From Microbulbifer sp. THAF38 (GTDB taxonomy: Bacteria > Pseudomonadota > Gammaproteobacteria > Pseudomonadales > Cellvibrionaceae): a stretch of DNA of 64,000 bases. The stretch covers positions 2,119,001-2,183,000 of the forward strand of contig NZ_CP045369.1 of NCBI RefSeq assembly GCF_009363535.1. Direction: 5' to 3'. The position numbers and the translations under genes were made by a program. Position 1 is the stretch's first letter. Every line of letters starts with the position of its first letter. Below the pieces are notes generated by a model. The model did not search any database. It was not told the DNA's origin and saw nothing but the letters and a program-made list of their open reading frames with translations. Positions 50,029 through 58,511 of the stretch are shown one piece after another.

Positions 50029-50880
50029 TTGAGAAAGCTGTTAAGAAAGTCTCGCATCCTATTTCTACTGATTCTGATGGTGGGTTTTATCCTCGCCGTT
50101 TGGGCATTTTTCGCCGAGCCCAGGAGTTTCCGAATCAATGAACAAACGCTACGCCTGGATACTTGGCCTGCCGCCTGTAGTGATTTAAGAGTTGCAGTAT
50201 TGGCGGATTTGCATGTGGGTTCCCCCTACAAAGGGATGGATAGTCTGCGTTCATTGGTACGCAAAGTGAATGCCAGCCGGCCGGATCTGGTGCTGCTACC
50301 CGGAGATTTTGTGATTCAGGGTGTGCTCGGAGGCTCTTTTGTCACCCCTGAACGTGCTGCCGAGGTACTTGCCGGGCTTAAGGCGCCGTTGGGTGTCTTT
50401 GCCGTATTGGGCAATCACGACTGGTGGTTGGACCCCGGCCGGGTAGCGCGGGCATTTTCTGAGCAGGGAATCCCGGTGCTGGAGGATGCCTCCACCAAGA
50501 TAGCCACAGAAGACTGTGCTTTCCGCTTAGTTGGCATCAGTGATTTTTGGGAGGGGCCACACAATATTGATCAAGCAATGGCCGCTGTTGAAGAAAATGC
50601 ACTGGTCATGGCCTTCACCCATAACCCCGATATTTTTCCCCAGATACCGCAATCTATTGCTTTAACGATTGCCGGCCACACCCACGGTGGGCAGGTATAT
50701 CTGCCAATGATTGGCCGCCCGATTGTGCCTTCCCGCTACGGGCAGCGCTATGCGATAGGCCATATCGTCGAAGAGGGTAAGTACCTGTATGTCAGCCCTG
50801 GGGTGGGCACCAGCATCCTGCCGGTGAGGTTTCTTGTACCGCCGGAAGTGACTCTGCTAACGCTTATGAGTGCTGAGTAA
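50029..50880 (+). CDS. Membrane-anchored metallophosphoesterase (YkuE-like)
   Basis: The 283-residue protein starts at TTG 50029 and has an N-terminal membrane helix (RILFLLILMVGFILAVWAFF). The calcineurin-type motifs follow in order: ADLHVG, LLPGDFV, LGNHDWW, FTHNPD and GHTHGGQ, which bind two metal ions. It belongs to the group of lipid- or nucleotide-acting phosphoesterases related to YkuE and YaeI. The substrate is unknown. Confidence 0.88.
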   Translation: MRKLLRKSRILFLLILMVGFILAVWAFFAEPRSFRINEQTLRLDTWPAACSDLRVAVLADLHVGSPYKGMDSLRSLVRKVNASRPDLVLLPGDFVIQGVLGGSFVTPERAAEVLAGLKAPLGVFAVLGNHDWWLDPGRVARAFSEQGIPVLEDASTKIATEDCAFRLVGISDFWEGPHNIDQAMAAVEENALVMAFTHNPDIFPQIPQSIALTIAGHTHGGQVYLPMIGRPIVPSRYGQRYAIGHIVEEGKYLYVSPGVGTSILPVRFLVPPEVTLLTLMSAE

Positions 50881-50987
50881 TAAATGCTCAAATTGAGAGT
50901 GATCGAAATGGTTACTCGCTTTGGCAGGATGCCGCAGGGCTGGCTGGAATAGAATGCTGGCCGGGCTTTTGGTAGAGGGAAAATCTA

Positions 50988-51398
50988 ATGATAACCGTCA
51001 GACGCAAGGTTTTGTTTGGGGACTGCGATCCAGCGGGCATTGTCTATACCCCCAGGTTTTCGAACTTTGCCCTGGAAGCCACTCATGATGCACTGTCGGA
51101 TCTTTTTGGTGGGCCGGCTATCACCACGATGCAGCAGCGGGGATTTGTGACCCCGGTGCGGGCCTTTAATTTGGAGTTTCTTACCCCGGTTACCTGGGAT
51201 CAGGAGTTAGAAATAAAGGTCAGCGTATCCAGGGTCGGCAACCAATCTTTTACTCTTGAGGTGAAAGCCTACCTTAATCCCGACCAGCTGGCTTTTACTG
51301 CGACGATTACCTATGTCACCTTATCGGTTGAAACTAAGGAAAAAATAAGTCTACCTGAATGGCTGAGAAGTGCTCTGAGCAAATCTGCAGCGCGGTGA
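50988..51398 (+). CDS. Hotdog-fold acyl-CoA thioesterase (4HBT/YbgC-like)
   Basis: The 136-residue single hotdog domain carries the catalytic motif FGDCDPAGIVYTPRFSNF, where Asp acts in 4-hydroxybenzoyl-CoA thioesterase relatives. It would hydrolyse an acyl- or aroyl-CoA. An AGAGGGA ribosome site precedes the ATG. The context gives no pathway. Confidence 0.87.
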   Translation: MITVRRKVLFGDCDPAGIVYTPRFSNFALEATHDALSDLFGGPAITTMQQRGFVTPVRAFNLEFLTPVTWDQELEIKVSVSRVGNQSFTLEVKAYLNPDQLAFTATITYVTLSVETKEKISLPEWLRSALSKSAAR

Positions 51399-51434
51399 GC
51401 ACTAAATTAAACGCTTATCAATCGGTAATGGTCA

Positions 51435-52460
51435 CTAATCCATAAAATTCTCTACAAAGATATCCTTCCAGTTTAATTCCAGGGTGACTTTCACTTTTTC
51501 AGACAGAGGAAATTTTTCCGGGTCTGAGAGTACAATTTTGGCGAGCTGGTTGCGCTCTTGGGGTTTGAAGGTATTCTGAAACTCTTCCGGTAGCTGATCG
51601 GAAATTGGCAGTAATTCAGAGATCACACCTTTGTCTTTGTAACGCCCACTCTTAAGGGTGACAACCATCCCGGGCCGGATTGCGAGCAGATAGCGGCGGG
51701 GCATATAGGCAAGGACATAGGGTTCTCCCCAATACACTTGCATTAATGGTTCCCCCTCCCTGTAGACATCCCCTACGGAGGGAATCGTAGCCCCGACTAT
51801 GCCTGTCACCGGGCTGTGTACTTGGCCATCGTCATAGTGCTCTTTTAACCTCTTGTACGCTCTACCGGCTACCTCAATCGCTGCATCTACGGCCTTTCTT
51901 TTCTGGTCTAGTGTGGAACTCTCTACCTGAATCTTCACCAGTTCCTGGCCTGCTTCAAAATTATCCCTGAGAACCTCCTGATAGGTAATCTTGCTGACAA
52001 AACCCTTGTCGGCCAGCTTATTGATTCGCGCCAGGATTTCCTCTATCTCTTGCTTGCGGTGTTCTGCTGGTACCAGAAGTTGCTTGGCAGTCTCGGAAAG
52101 CAGGGTAAACTCGGCAGAAATTTGTATCAGGTTGGCTTGGCGGCTGGAGAGATCTGCCAGGCGCTCCAGCAATTGCATGGATTCTATTTTAAGGAGTAGT
52201 TGCCCCTCTTTAACCGCCTCCCCCTCATCGATTTCCACTGCGGTCACTTTAGTAATGTAACCCATCTCTACGGCCGCATAATCCCTGAGGACCAGCCCAT
52301 CCCCTTTCAGGATAAACAAATCCCCAAACAAATAGCGGAGAATGCCCAGGGCAAATAATATCAATACCCCGATATAGATGCGCCGCCCTAAGGCGCTGTG
52401 GTGGGGGCGGACCTCACTGGCCATATTATCCGGGCGGATATGTTTTCGTATAGTTCTCAT
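51435..52460 (-). CDS. HlyD-like membrane fusion protein of the exopolysaccharide locus
   Basis: The 341-residue protein has one N-terminal membrane helix (IYIGVLILFALGILRYLFG). A biotinyl-lipoyl-like segment follows (AVEMGYITKVTAVEIDEGEAVKEG), then a coiled coil (about 95-220) and a second lipoyl half (VHSPVTGIVGATIPSVGDVYREG). The layout resembles HlyD/Alg44-type periplasmic subunits that work with a processive glycosyltransferase. It begins 5 bp after the glycosyltransferase stop and is the last gene of the operon. Confidence 0.82.
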   Translation of the reverse strand: MRTIRKHIRPDNMASEVRPHHSALGRRIYIGVLILFALGILRYLFGDLFILKGDGLVLRDYAAVEMGYITKVTAVEIDEGEAVKEGQLLLKIESMQLLERLADLSSRQANLIQISAEFTLLSETAKQLLVPAEHRKQEIEEILARINKLADKGFVSKITYQEVLRDNFEAGQELVKIQVESSTLDQKRKAVDAAIEVAGRAYKRLKEHYDDGQVHSPVTGIVGATIPSVGDVYREGEPLMQVYWGEPYVLAYMPRRYLLAIRPGMVVTLKSGRYKDKGVISELLPISDQLPEEFQNTFKPQERNQLAKIVLSDPEKFPLSEKVKVTLELNWKDIFVENFMD

Positions 52461-52465
52461 ACTAC

Positions 52466-53731
52466 TTACTCCCGAACACGATGCACTTTCGAAGGTGAAT
52501 AGGTGTCGGTATAGGAGGTTTTAAATATCCACTCTTGAGTGTAAGAATAGAGCCGGACAATGCGCATCAGGTTAACGTACAAAATACTGTACCCCAGCAG
52601 GTAAGGCCAAATGGGGGTTGCCTTAAATTTTGGTGTGGAGAGAGCGCTTAGAGTGAAGGTAATAATGTCCATTATCATAAGGATCATCTGGGCTGCTATT
52701 AAAACAAACCACCCGTTAGTTCCATAGGTAAAAAATAGCCAGGCCAGATAAATTGGTAGCACCAAGATGGCGATTACATTAAAGAGCAGGAACTCAAATT
52801 GGTGGAATAACTCTTTGGGTCTAATGCGGTGTTCAAGAGGGTTGATAAAGTGGCGGTATTTTCTGTAACGCAGGCGGATAGCGTCCCGCTCCCAGCGAAA
52901 CCGCTGCCGAACCAGCGCTACCAGACTGGTGGGAACATCGGTATAACAAATAGAATCGGCTGCAAATCCAATTTTCCAGCCATAATGGCGTAAGCGCAAT
53001 GTGATATCCAGGTCCTCCCCTCCGCCGGAATCCCAGCCGCCAGCTTGCATGAGAGCTGCTTTTCTAAATGCACTGAAAGCCCCCGAGGCGCAGGTTACCT
53101 GCCCTAACATAAGCAATGCGTGTTTTCCAAGGCTGATGCTAATACTATATTCAATGGCTTGAAATATTGTAATTAGGTTCACTCCCCAGTTGCGCACTAG
53201 GATACTGTTAGATGCTGCCCCTATTTTCGGGTCGTCAAATTGATATAAGATATTCCTGATTGCGTGATAATCAAAGGAACAGTCGCAGTCCACATTTATA
53301 ATGATATCTCCGCTACAAAATCGTACCCCTAGATTTACGGCAGAAGACTTCCCTCCGCGTAATTCTGTTGAATGTGCTCCATGAATAAGCCTTTCTTTTA
53401 ATAAGCGACGTAAAATATTTCTTGTGCCGTCTGTAGAGCCATCGCTCACTACTACAATCTCATTGGGAGGGCGGCTCTGCTCCCATAAGCTGCGCACACA
53501 CTTCTCTATGGCATCTTCCTCGTTATGCCCGGCAATAATTACCGACACTTTGCCCAAGCTTTCTATATCTACCTCAAACTCCGATTTTTTTCGAAGAAAT
53601 GTTAAGGCAGTAAAAAATGAAAAAAGATAGCGGGGAATCTCGAAAATAACCAACACCCAGAGCATCAGAAATAGCGTTATGTAACTCTGGGAGATCAGGT
53701 AGTAATAGCCGTCGTGAATTTGCTCCCACAT
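52466..53731 (-). CDS. Family-2 glycosyltransferase, membrane-bound (paralogue A)
   Basis: The 421-residue protein has an N-terminal helix, a GT-A catalytic domain and about three C-terminal helices. The motifs are VSVIIAGHNEE, VVVSDGSTDGT, VDCDCSF (the metal-binding DxD-type site), GGGEDLDITLRLRHYGW and RQRFRWERDA (the Q/RxxRW motif of processive synthases). This is the architecture of PgaC, Alg8 or hyaluronan-synthase-like polymerases. Its ATG overlaps the stop of the TackOD1 gene (TAATG). It aligns without gaps to the paralogue at 55304-56569, with well over half of positions identical by eye. Confidence 0.9.
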   Translation of the reverse strand: MWEQIHDGYYYLISQSYITLFLMLWVLVIFEIPRYLFSFFTALTFLRKKSEFEVDIESLGKVSVIIAGHNEEDAIEKCVRSLWEQSRPPNEIVVVSDGSTDGTRNILRRLLKERLIHGAHSTELRGGKSSAVNLGVRFCSGDIIINVDCDCSFDYHAIRNILYQFDDPKIGAASNSILVRNWGVNLITIFQAIEYSISISLGKHALLMLGQVTCASGAFSAFRKAALMQAGGWDSGGGEDLDITLRLRHYGWKIGFAADSICYTDVPTSLVALVRQRFRWERDAIRLRYRKYRHFINPLEHRIRPKELFHQFEFLLFNVIAILVLPIYLAWLFFTYGTNGWFVLIAAQMILMIMDIITFTLSALSTPKFKATPIWPYLLGYSILYVNLMRIVRLYSYTQEWIFKTSYTDTYSPSKVHRVRE

Positions 53732-55017
53732 TAACTCAGGTCCTCTGGGCCGAAGACTTGCAGGATAGGTTCCACATCCAGGCGGAGTGAGCTCGCCGCT
53801 TTCTGACCGGCCTCTTCACTAAAGGTGTACAGGTCTTTCTGGTTGATATGGCTCACCAGGATAAAATCTTCCAGCCTGCCTTTGGCTGCGGTAACCGGGT
53901 ATTCTCCCTTCATGACTTTTTTCAAGGAGTGGCTTAGGCTCTGGAAAAACTGATTGCGACTGTGAAAGAACTGGCGGTTGCCGTGCTCTTGCTCCACCAG
54001 ATATTCATTTTCGTATTTGATGCAGAGTAGGGCGAATTCGCTCTCTTCGTTTTTCCACTTCTTCAGTTCTTTGTTTAAGACCACTATCAGCTCGAAGGGA
54101 AGCCCGGCAAAAATGGGGCTCTGCTGGGTGAGTTCCAGAAACGCATGGCCGGCGTGTAGGTAGTGAACCGCTTTTTCGGTGAGGCTATATTTAAAGATAT
54201 CCCCGGTTTTTACCGAGTCACCATCAATATGGGTGTCACAGTTCAGGCATAAAAAGCCCACTTCTGTTTCTGAACTGGACTTGCCGCAGGAATTGCAGAT
54301 TAAAATGGTACCGGGCTTGTCGTAATCACTGCCGAAATGGCTCATCTCCATTCTGCACTTGGGGCAGATCAAGTATTCTCCCTGGCGGAAGTCATCCTCC
54401 GGCCCTAAATAGGCACACTTAAAGTGATGCAGGTAGAAGGATTCCCTTAAATTCGGTGATCGGCATTCCGGGCACTCTTCCCGCACATTAAATTGAGAGG
54501 CACTGCAGCCGTTACAAATATGCCGGCGGTCAAAAAAGCTGCCGGCCAGTAGTTCGGCCGTCATCATTTTTTCGCATTCGTGCAGCACCGTTTCGGAATC
54601 TAACAGGGTGTTGAAAGACACCGTGGAGCGCGAGTCTGGCTGGTAACTTGGAGTCAAACTTACCCCAGAGACAAAAATTCGGGCCAGGATTTTGTCGTCA
54701 TCGTTCTGGGGGTTTTGAAAGTCCGGGTGCAGCTGGGAGCGACGGAAGTTAAAAGAGTCGATCAGCTTGCCATATTCCACTGGGTCTGCCTTGAGGGTAT
54801 TGGAGGCATCCAGATCCGCCCTGTTTCCCAGTGTGCCCGTTAAGTCAATCACCGGCAGCAGGTGCAGACCTATCTGGCTGTTCCAGAGCTTTTCAATACA
54901 TTGCGGAGTCATGGGCTCCTCAATCACCAGGGCATCACACTTCTCAATGCCTGGATGCACCGTATTAAAATCACTGGGCCAGCGATAGTAGTTATATGCA
55001 TCAGTGAGAAAGGAGAT
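53731..55017 (-). CDS. TackOD1 zinc-ribbon protein with a degenerate GGDEF-like C-terminus
   Basis: The centre holds a double zinc ribbon typical of TackOD1 domains: HICNGCSASQ, ECPECRSPN, HHFKCAYLGPEDDF, LICPKCRMEMSHFGSDYD, ICNSCG and FLCLNCDTHIDG. The last 120 residues follow the GGDEF fold (FELIVVLNKELKKWKN, FALLCIKYENEYLVEQEHGN), but the signature is replaced by GRLEDFIL, so it is not an active cyclase; it may bind ligand or be structural. Canonical starts give only GTG 54960, without a ribosome site. Protein-like sequence (SFLTDAYNYYRWPSDFNT) extends upstream to an ATC at 55017 with AGGAGGG six bases before it, so the start is set there. First gene of a three-gene operon. Confidence 0.72.
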   Translation of the reverse strand: MSFLTDAYNYYRWPSDFNTVHPGIEKCDALVIEEPMTPQCIEKLWNSQIGLHLLPVIDLTGTLGNRADLDASNTLKADPVEYGKLIDSFNFRRSQLHPDFQNPQNDDDKILARIFVSGVSLTPSYQPDSRSTVSFNTLLDSETVLHECEKMMTAELLAGSFFDRRHICNGCSASQFNVREECPECRSPNLRESFYLHHFKCAYLGPEDDFRQGEYLICPKCRMEMSHFGSDYDKPGTILICNSCGKSSSETEVGFLCLNCDTHIDGDSVKTGDIFKYSLTEKAVHYLHAGHAFLELTQQSPIFAGLPFELIVVLNKELKKWKNEESEFALLCIKYENEYLVEQEHGNRQFFHSRNQFFQSLSHSLKKVMKGEYPVTAAKGRLEDFILVSHINQKDLYTFSEEAGQKAASSLRLDVEPILQVFGPEDLS

Positions 55018-55030
55018 GGCAAACCCTCCT
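55018..55030 (-). promoter_or_regulatory. Ribosome binding site pointing to a non-canonical ATC start
   Basis: AGGAGGG (55024-55030, - strand) followed by a 6-nt spacer leads to ATC (55015-55017), in frame with the TackOD1 gene and with no stop between. No ATG, GTG or TTG lies in that frame between the upstream stop (55066-55068) and GTG 54960. Confidence 0.6.
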
Positions 55031-55303
55031 ATAGAAGGGGCAAACTGACGCCGCTTGTACTTGGTTCATACGGTTGGCGGGTAAAATCTCGCCTTAAGTA
55101 AAACGATAGACCACGAGGGCTGAAGCGCCAGCTGGCAGGAGAGATGTAGGTTGGGCTAAGTATTATGAGTTGAAGGGACAGGGAATAAAGATGTTGCTAT
55201 TAGTTATAAACCGGGCATCTAGATTGACTATAGAGGCATGTTTCAGTCAAAAAAGTAGGATAAAAGGGTGATAACCATCGGCTCCTGATGTCTCCCAAGC
55301 AAT

Positions 55304-56569
55304 CTATTCCCTCACCTTGTGTACTTTTGAAGGGGCGAAAGAATCCGCGTAGGAAGTTTTGAAGATCCACTCCTGTACATAGGCATAGAGCCGCACTACA
55401 CGCATTAAGTTGACATAGAGGATGCTGTAGCCAATAAGAAAGGGCCAGAGTGGAAAAGTACTGAATTTGTAGGTGGCATAGGCCGCGAGAGCAAAGGTAA
55501 GGCAATCCAGCATGATGAGTACTATTTGGGCACCAATTAGAATAAACCAGGCATTACTGCCGTAACTCACAAACAGCCAGACCAAATAGATCGGTAAAGC
55601 GATTGCAGCGATCACATTAAAAATCAAAAACTCAAACTGGTGAAAGAACTCTTCGAATTTTATTCGGCGCTTAAGAGGATTGATAAAGTGGTTGTACTTG
55701 CGGTAACGCAAACGCACCGCATCCCGCTCCCAGCGCAGCCGCTGCCGAATTAGGGTCAGGATATTGGTGGGTACATCGGTATAGCAGATCGCCTCTGGGG
55801 CGAAGGCGATATCCCAGCCGTAGTTGCGCAGACGGAAGGTAATATCCAGGTCTTCCCCACCACCGGAGTCAAAGCCACCAATCTGGTCAATTGCGGTTTT
55901 TCGGAACCCGCTGTAGGCACCGGAGGCGCAGCACATCTGGCGGATCATGGCCAGCGCATGCCTGCCCAGGGAAATACTGACAATGTATTCGATGGTTTGA
56001 AAGGCGGTAAGTAGGTTGTCGTGGGGGTTGCGCACAAAGACATTACCGGATACCACGCCTACTTTGGGGTCTTCAAAGGGGAGTAACACTTCCTTCATAG
56101 TGTGGTGTTCAAAGGAGCAATCACAGTCTACGGTGATGACGATATCGCCGGTGCAAAAGCGTATTCCCAGGTTTAGGGCGGAGGCCTTGCCACCTCTAAG
56201 CTCTGTCGCATGGGCCCCCTGAATAAGTCCCCTGGTGAGCAGGCTGGACATGACTTTTCTGGTTCCATCGGTGGAGCCATCGCTGACCACAATAATTTCA
56301 TAGGGTTTGACGCTCTGGGCCCAGAGACTGTGCACACATTTCTCAATCGATTCCTCCTCGTTATGACCGGCAATAATGACCGAAATTTTGCCGATTTTTT
56401 CCAGGTCCACCTCTTTCTCAATCCTCGAACTGAAAAAGAAAACCGCAGTAAAAAACGAGAAGATATAACGTGGGAGCTCCAGAAAAATCACAATCCAGAA
56501 CATGATAAACAGAGCGCCCCGGCTCTGTGCGAACAGGAAGGTGAAGCCGTCATGCACTGTCTCCATCAT
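55304..56569 (-). CDS. Family-2 glycosyltransferase, membrane-bound (paralogue B)
   Basis: The protein is 421 residues, the same length as paralogue A, with the motif order preserved: ISVIIAGHNEE, VVSDGSTDGT, VDCDCSF, GGGEDLDITFRLRNYGW and IRQRLRWERDAVRLRYRKY. It probably polymerises or extends a surface polysaccharide at the inner membrane. The two ATGs at its start overlap the stop codon of a 56-codon frame just upstream. It lies upstream of the TackOD1-GT-HlyD operon on the same strand, with a gap of about 290 bp, which suggests tandem duplication of the glycosyltransferase. Confidence 0.9.
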   Translation of the reverse strand: MMETVHDGFTFLFAQSRGALFIMFWIVIFLELPRYIFSFFTAVFFFSSRIEKEVDLEKIGKISVIIAGHNEEESIEKCVHSLWAQSVKPYEIIVVSDGSTDGTRKVMSSLLTRGLIQGAHATELRGGKASALNLGIRFCTGDIVITVDCDCSFEHHTMKEVLLPFEDPKVGVVSGNVFVRNPHDNLLTAFQTIEYIVSISLGRHALAMIRQMCCASGAYSGFRKTAIDQIGGFDSGGGEDLDITFRLRNYGWDIAFAPEAICYTDVPTNILTLIRQRLRWERDAVRLRYRKYNHFINPLKRRIKFEEFFHQFEFLIFNVIAAIALPIYLVWLFVSYGSNAWFILIGAQIVLIMLDCLTFALAAYATYKFSTFPLWPFLIGYSILYVNLMRVVRLYAYVQEWIFKTSYADSFAPSKVHKVRE

Positions 56570-56736
56570 TGGTGGAGTTCACCTTTGACAGGGATTTGGG
56601 GCTGCATAAGCGAGGGGCAACTCAATGAATAGTCGCAACTGACTATGCCACTATATTCGTAGCTCTGGTCGCGACTCTCGTGGTAAGGCTTGCCGTGACT
56701 CTTGCCGTGACTATGGCTCTCTCTGAGCCTAAACAT
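56566..56736 (-). CDS. 56-residue micro-ORF coupled to glycosyltransferase B
   Basis: A strong GGAGGA (56743-56748) lies 6 nt before ATG 56736 on the - strand. The frame runs for 56 codons and ends in a TGA that overlaps the start ATGs of glycosyltransferase B, the usual sign of translational coupling. The peptide is hydrophilic and rich in His, Ser, Arg and Tyr at its start (MFRLRESHSHGKSHGKPYHE), with two Cys in the middle (SCDYSLSC). No membrane segment is seen. It could be a small regulatory subunit or a leader-type peptide; no family is recognised. Confidence 0.55.
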   Translation of the reverse strand: MFRLRESHSHGKSHGKPYHESRDQSYEYSGIVSCDYSLSCPSLMQPQIPVKGELHQ

Positions 56737-56825
56737 GGTTATTCCTCCAGCTGTGAGGCTAACCTGGTGGTCAGTAGGGCTACTGTCTATTTCTGTAGGG
56801 CACGACTATGACGGCCGCGCAACAC

Positions 56826-56893
56826 AGAAACGATAGGTTGGAAGAAACGATAGGTTGAGATGAGTAAGACGCCAAGAGAAGACGCCAAGAGAA
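56826..56893. repeat. Short tandem duplications upstream of the micro-ORF
   Basis: AGAAACGATAGGTTG occurs at 56826-56840 and 56843-56857 (17-bp period). GACGCCAAGAGAA is exactly repeated at 56868-56880 and 56881-56893. Both lie in the gap between the thiolase gene and the micro-ORF, where its promoter should be. Confidence 0.6.
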
Positions 56894-57014
56894 GGTACCA
56901 ATAGAAAGTGCCAAGGCAAGGCCAGCAGCATTTACAGACTTGTGAGGCAGCATGCCATACAGAAAACTGGCAATGCCTGAAATAGGGCGCTTGCGAACCC
57001 CAATAGCGAGCCGC

Positions 57015-58190
57015 TTAGCGCTCCAGATAAGCCGCAGTAGCCATGCCACCAGCGGTACAGACTCCAATAATCGCTTTGTGCGCATCTCTGCGCCCGAGCT
57101 CCAACAGGGAAGAGCCCAAATAGCGAATACCGGACATGCCGTAGGGATGCCCCAGGGCAATAGCACCACCATTCACGTTGGTAATATCCCACGGGGTGTC
57201 CAGTTCCGCTTGGTTATAGAGCGTGGTAACGGCAAAGGCTTCGTGTAGCTCCCACAGATCTATCTCGCCCATCGAGAGGTTGTGATGCGTCATCAAGCGC
57301 TTGATAGCTGGCGCCACGGCAATACTCATCTCCTCGGGGGCCACAGCAGCAAGCTGCATGCCGCGGAACAGGCCCAGGATAGGCAAGTTCTTTTTTGCAG
57401 CCAGCTCGGCATCCATCATGACGACCGCTGCGGCTCCGTCAGAGAGCTGTGAGGCGTTGCCCGCGGTGACGGTACCGCCGGCATTGACCGGTTCCAGAGC
57501 CGATAAGCCTTCAAGCGTGGTACCGGGGCGGGGGCCTTCGTCTTCCGCAAGTAGTACGGTCTTTTCTGAGACCTGACCGCTTCCTTTATCCAATACCGAC
57601 ATGACCGTCTCAAAGGGGGCGATCTCCTCGGCAAATTTCCCCGCTTTGTGGGCTTCTGCCACTCTTTTTTGCGATTCCACCACATAGGCATCTTGTGCCT
57701 GCCGGCTGATGGCAAATTTGTTGGCGACGAAATCTGCAGTTTGGATCATGGTCCACCAGACCGCGGGGATTTGCTGCTGCAGGGGTTCATAGACAAAGTG
57801 ATTCAGGTTCAGGCTGAACTGGACGAGGCTGATACTTTCCACCCCACCGGCAACGCCGATCTGCATTTCCCCGGCGGCGATACGATTCGCCACGATTGAG
57901 GCCGCATTCAGGCCCGAGCCGCAATAGCGGTTAATGGTGATACCGGGCACCCCGCTGCCACAGCCGGCAAAGAGGGCGGCATTGCGCGCAATATTGTGGC
58001 CGGTTGCTCCTTCCGGTAGTCCACAGCCCAGCACCACATCTTCCACTTCCTGCGGGTCCAAGGCTGATCTGTTTATTGCTTCCTTGATGACGTGTGCCGC
58101 CATTGGAATGCCGTGAGTTTGATTCAAGGCGCCGCGTCTCGCCTTGGCGATAGCGGTTCTACAGTAGGCGACAATGGCGACATCTCGCAT
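57015..58190 (-). CDS. Thiolase (acetyl-CoA C-acyltransferase)
   Basis: This 391-residue protein has all thiolase motifs: NRYCGSGLNAAS with the acyl-accepting Cys (about 90), GGAIALGHPYGMSGIRY with the catalytic His, and GVCTAGGMATAAYLE with the second Cys near the end. It would cleave 3-ketoacyl-CoA in beta-oxidation or condense acetyl-CoA. No hydratase/dehydrogenase partner lies nearby, so degradative and biosynthetic roles cannot be told apart. Confidence 0.93.
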   Translation of the reverse strand: MRDVAIVAYCRTAIAKARRGALNQTHGIPMAAHVIKEAINRSALDPQEVEDVVLGCGLPEGATGHNIARNAALFAGCGSGVPGITINRYCGSGLNAASIVANRIAAGEMQIGVAGGVESISLVQFSLNLNHFVYEPLQQQIPAVWWTMIQTADFVANKFAISRQAQDAYVVESQKRVAEAHKAGKFAEEIAPFETVMSVLDKGSGQVSEKTVLLAEDEGPRPGTTLEGLSALEPVNAGGTVTAGNASQLSDGAAAVVMMDAELAAKKNLPILGLFRGMQLAAVAPEEMSIAVAPAIKRLMTHHNLSMGEIDLWELHEAFAVTTLYNQAELDTPWDITNVNGGAIALGHPYGMSGIRYLGSSLLELGRRDAHKAIIGVCTAGGMATAAYLER

Positions 58191-58511
58191 GGGGTCTGTC
58201 CTGCGGTGGAAGGGGTTTCTAATACAGTAGAACAGTTATTAGCCACTGAAATTGCTTTGAGCTGGAAGCATTTATGGAGAAAAAAGTGAGCAGTGAAGTA
58301 CAATTTCAGTCGATTTCTTAAGCTGTGCAACCGCATCTGTCAAAACGGATAAAAGTGACATTCATTACATTTTTGGCGCATTAGTAGATAAAATTTCATC
58401 AAAAAGTAACTTTACGTAGAATAGACCGACTTCTTTGTTGGTACGCTTTTCTATAGAATGCGCGCCAATTCACATTATTCGAATTCAAAATAACAACAGG
58501 AAGTTGGGGTT
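58191..58511. other. Intergenic region (321 bp) between divergent thiolase and phoD-like genes
   Basis: No gene was seen. It must carry both promoters. A CTGTCAA at 58337-58343 and a GTGACAT shortly after hint at a Pho box, but the direct-repeat spacing is not convincing. Confidence 0.4.

Noticed and set aside
58337..58375. Possible Pho box upstream of the PhoD-type phosphatase gene
   Set aside because: CTGTCAA is present, but the second 7-mer with 4-bp spacing does not match. Regulation by PhoB is plausible but not shown.
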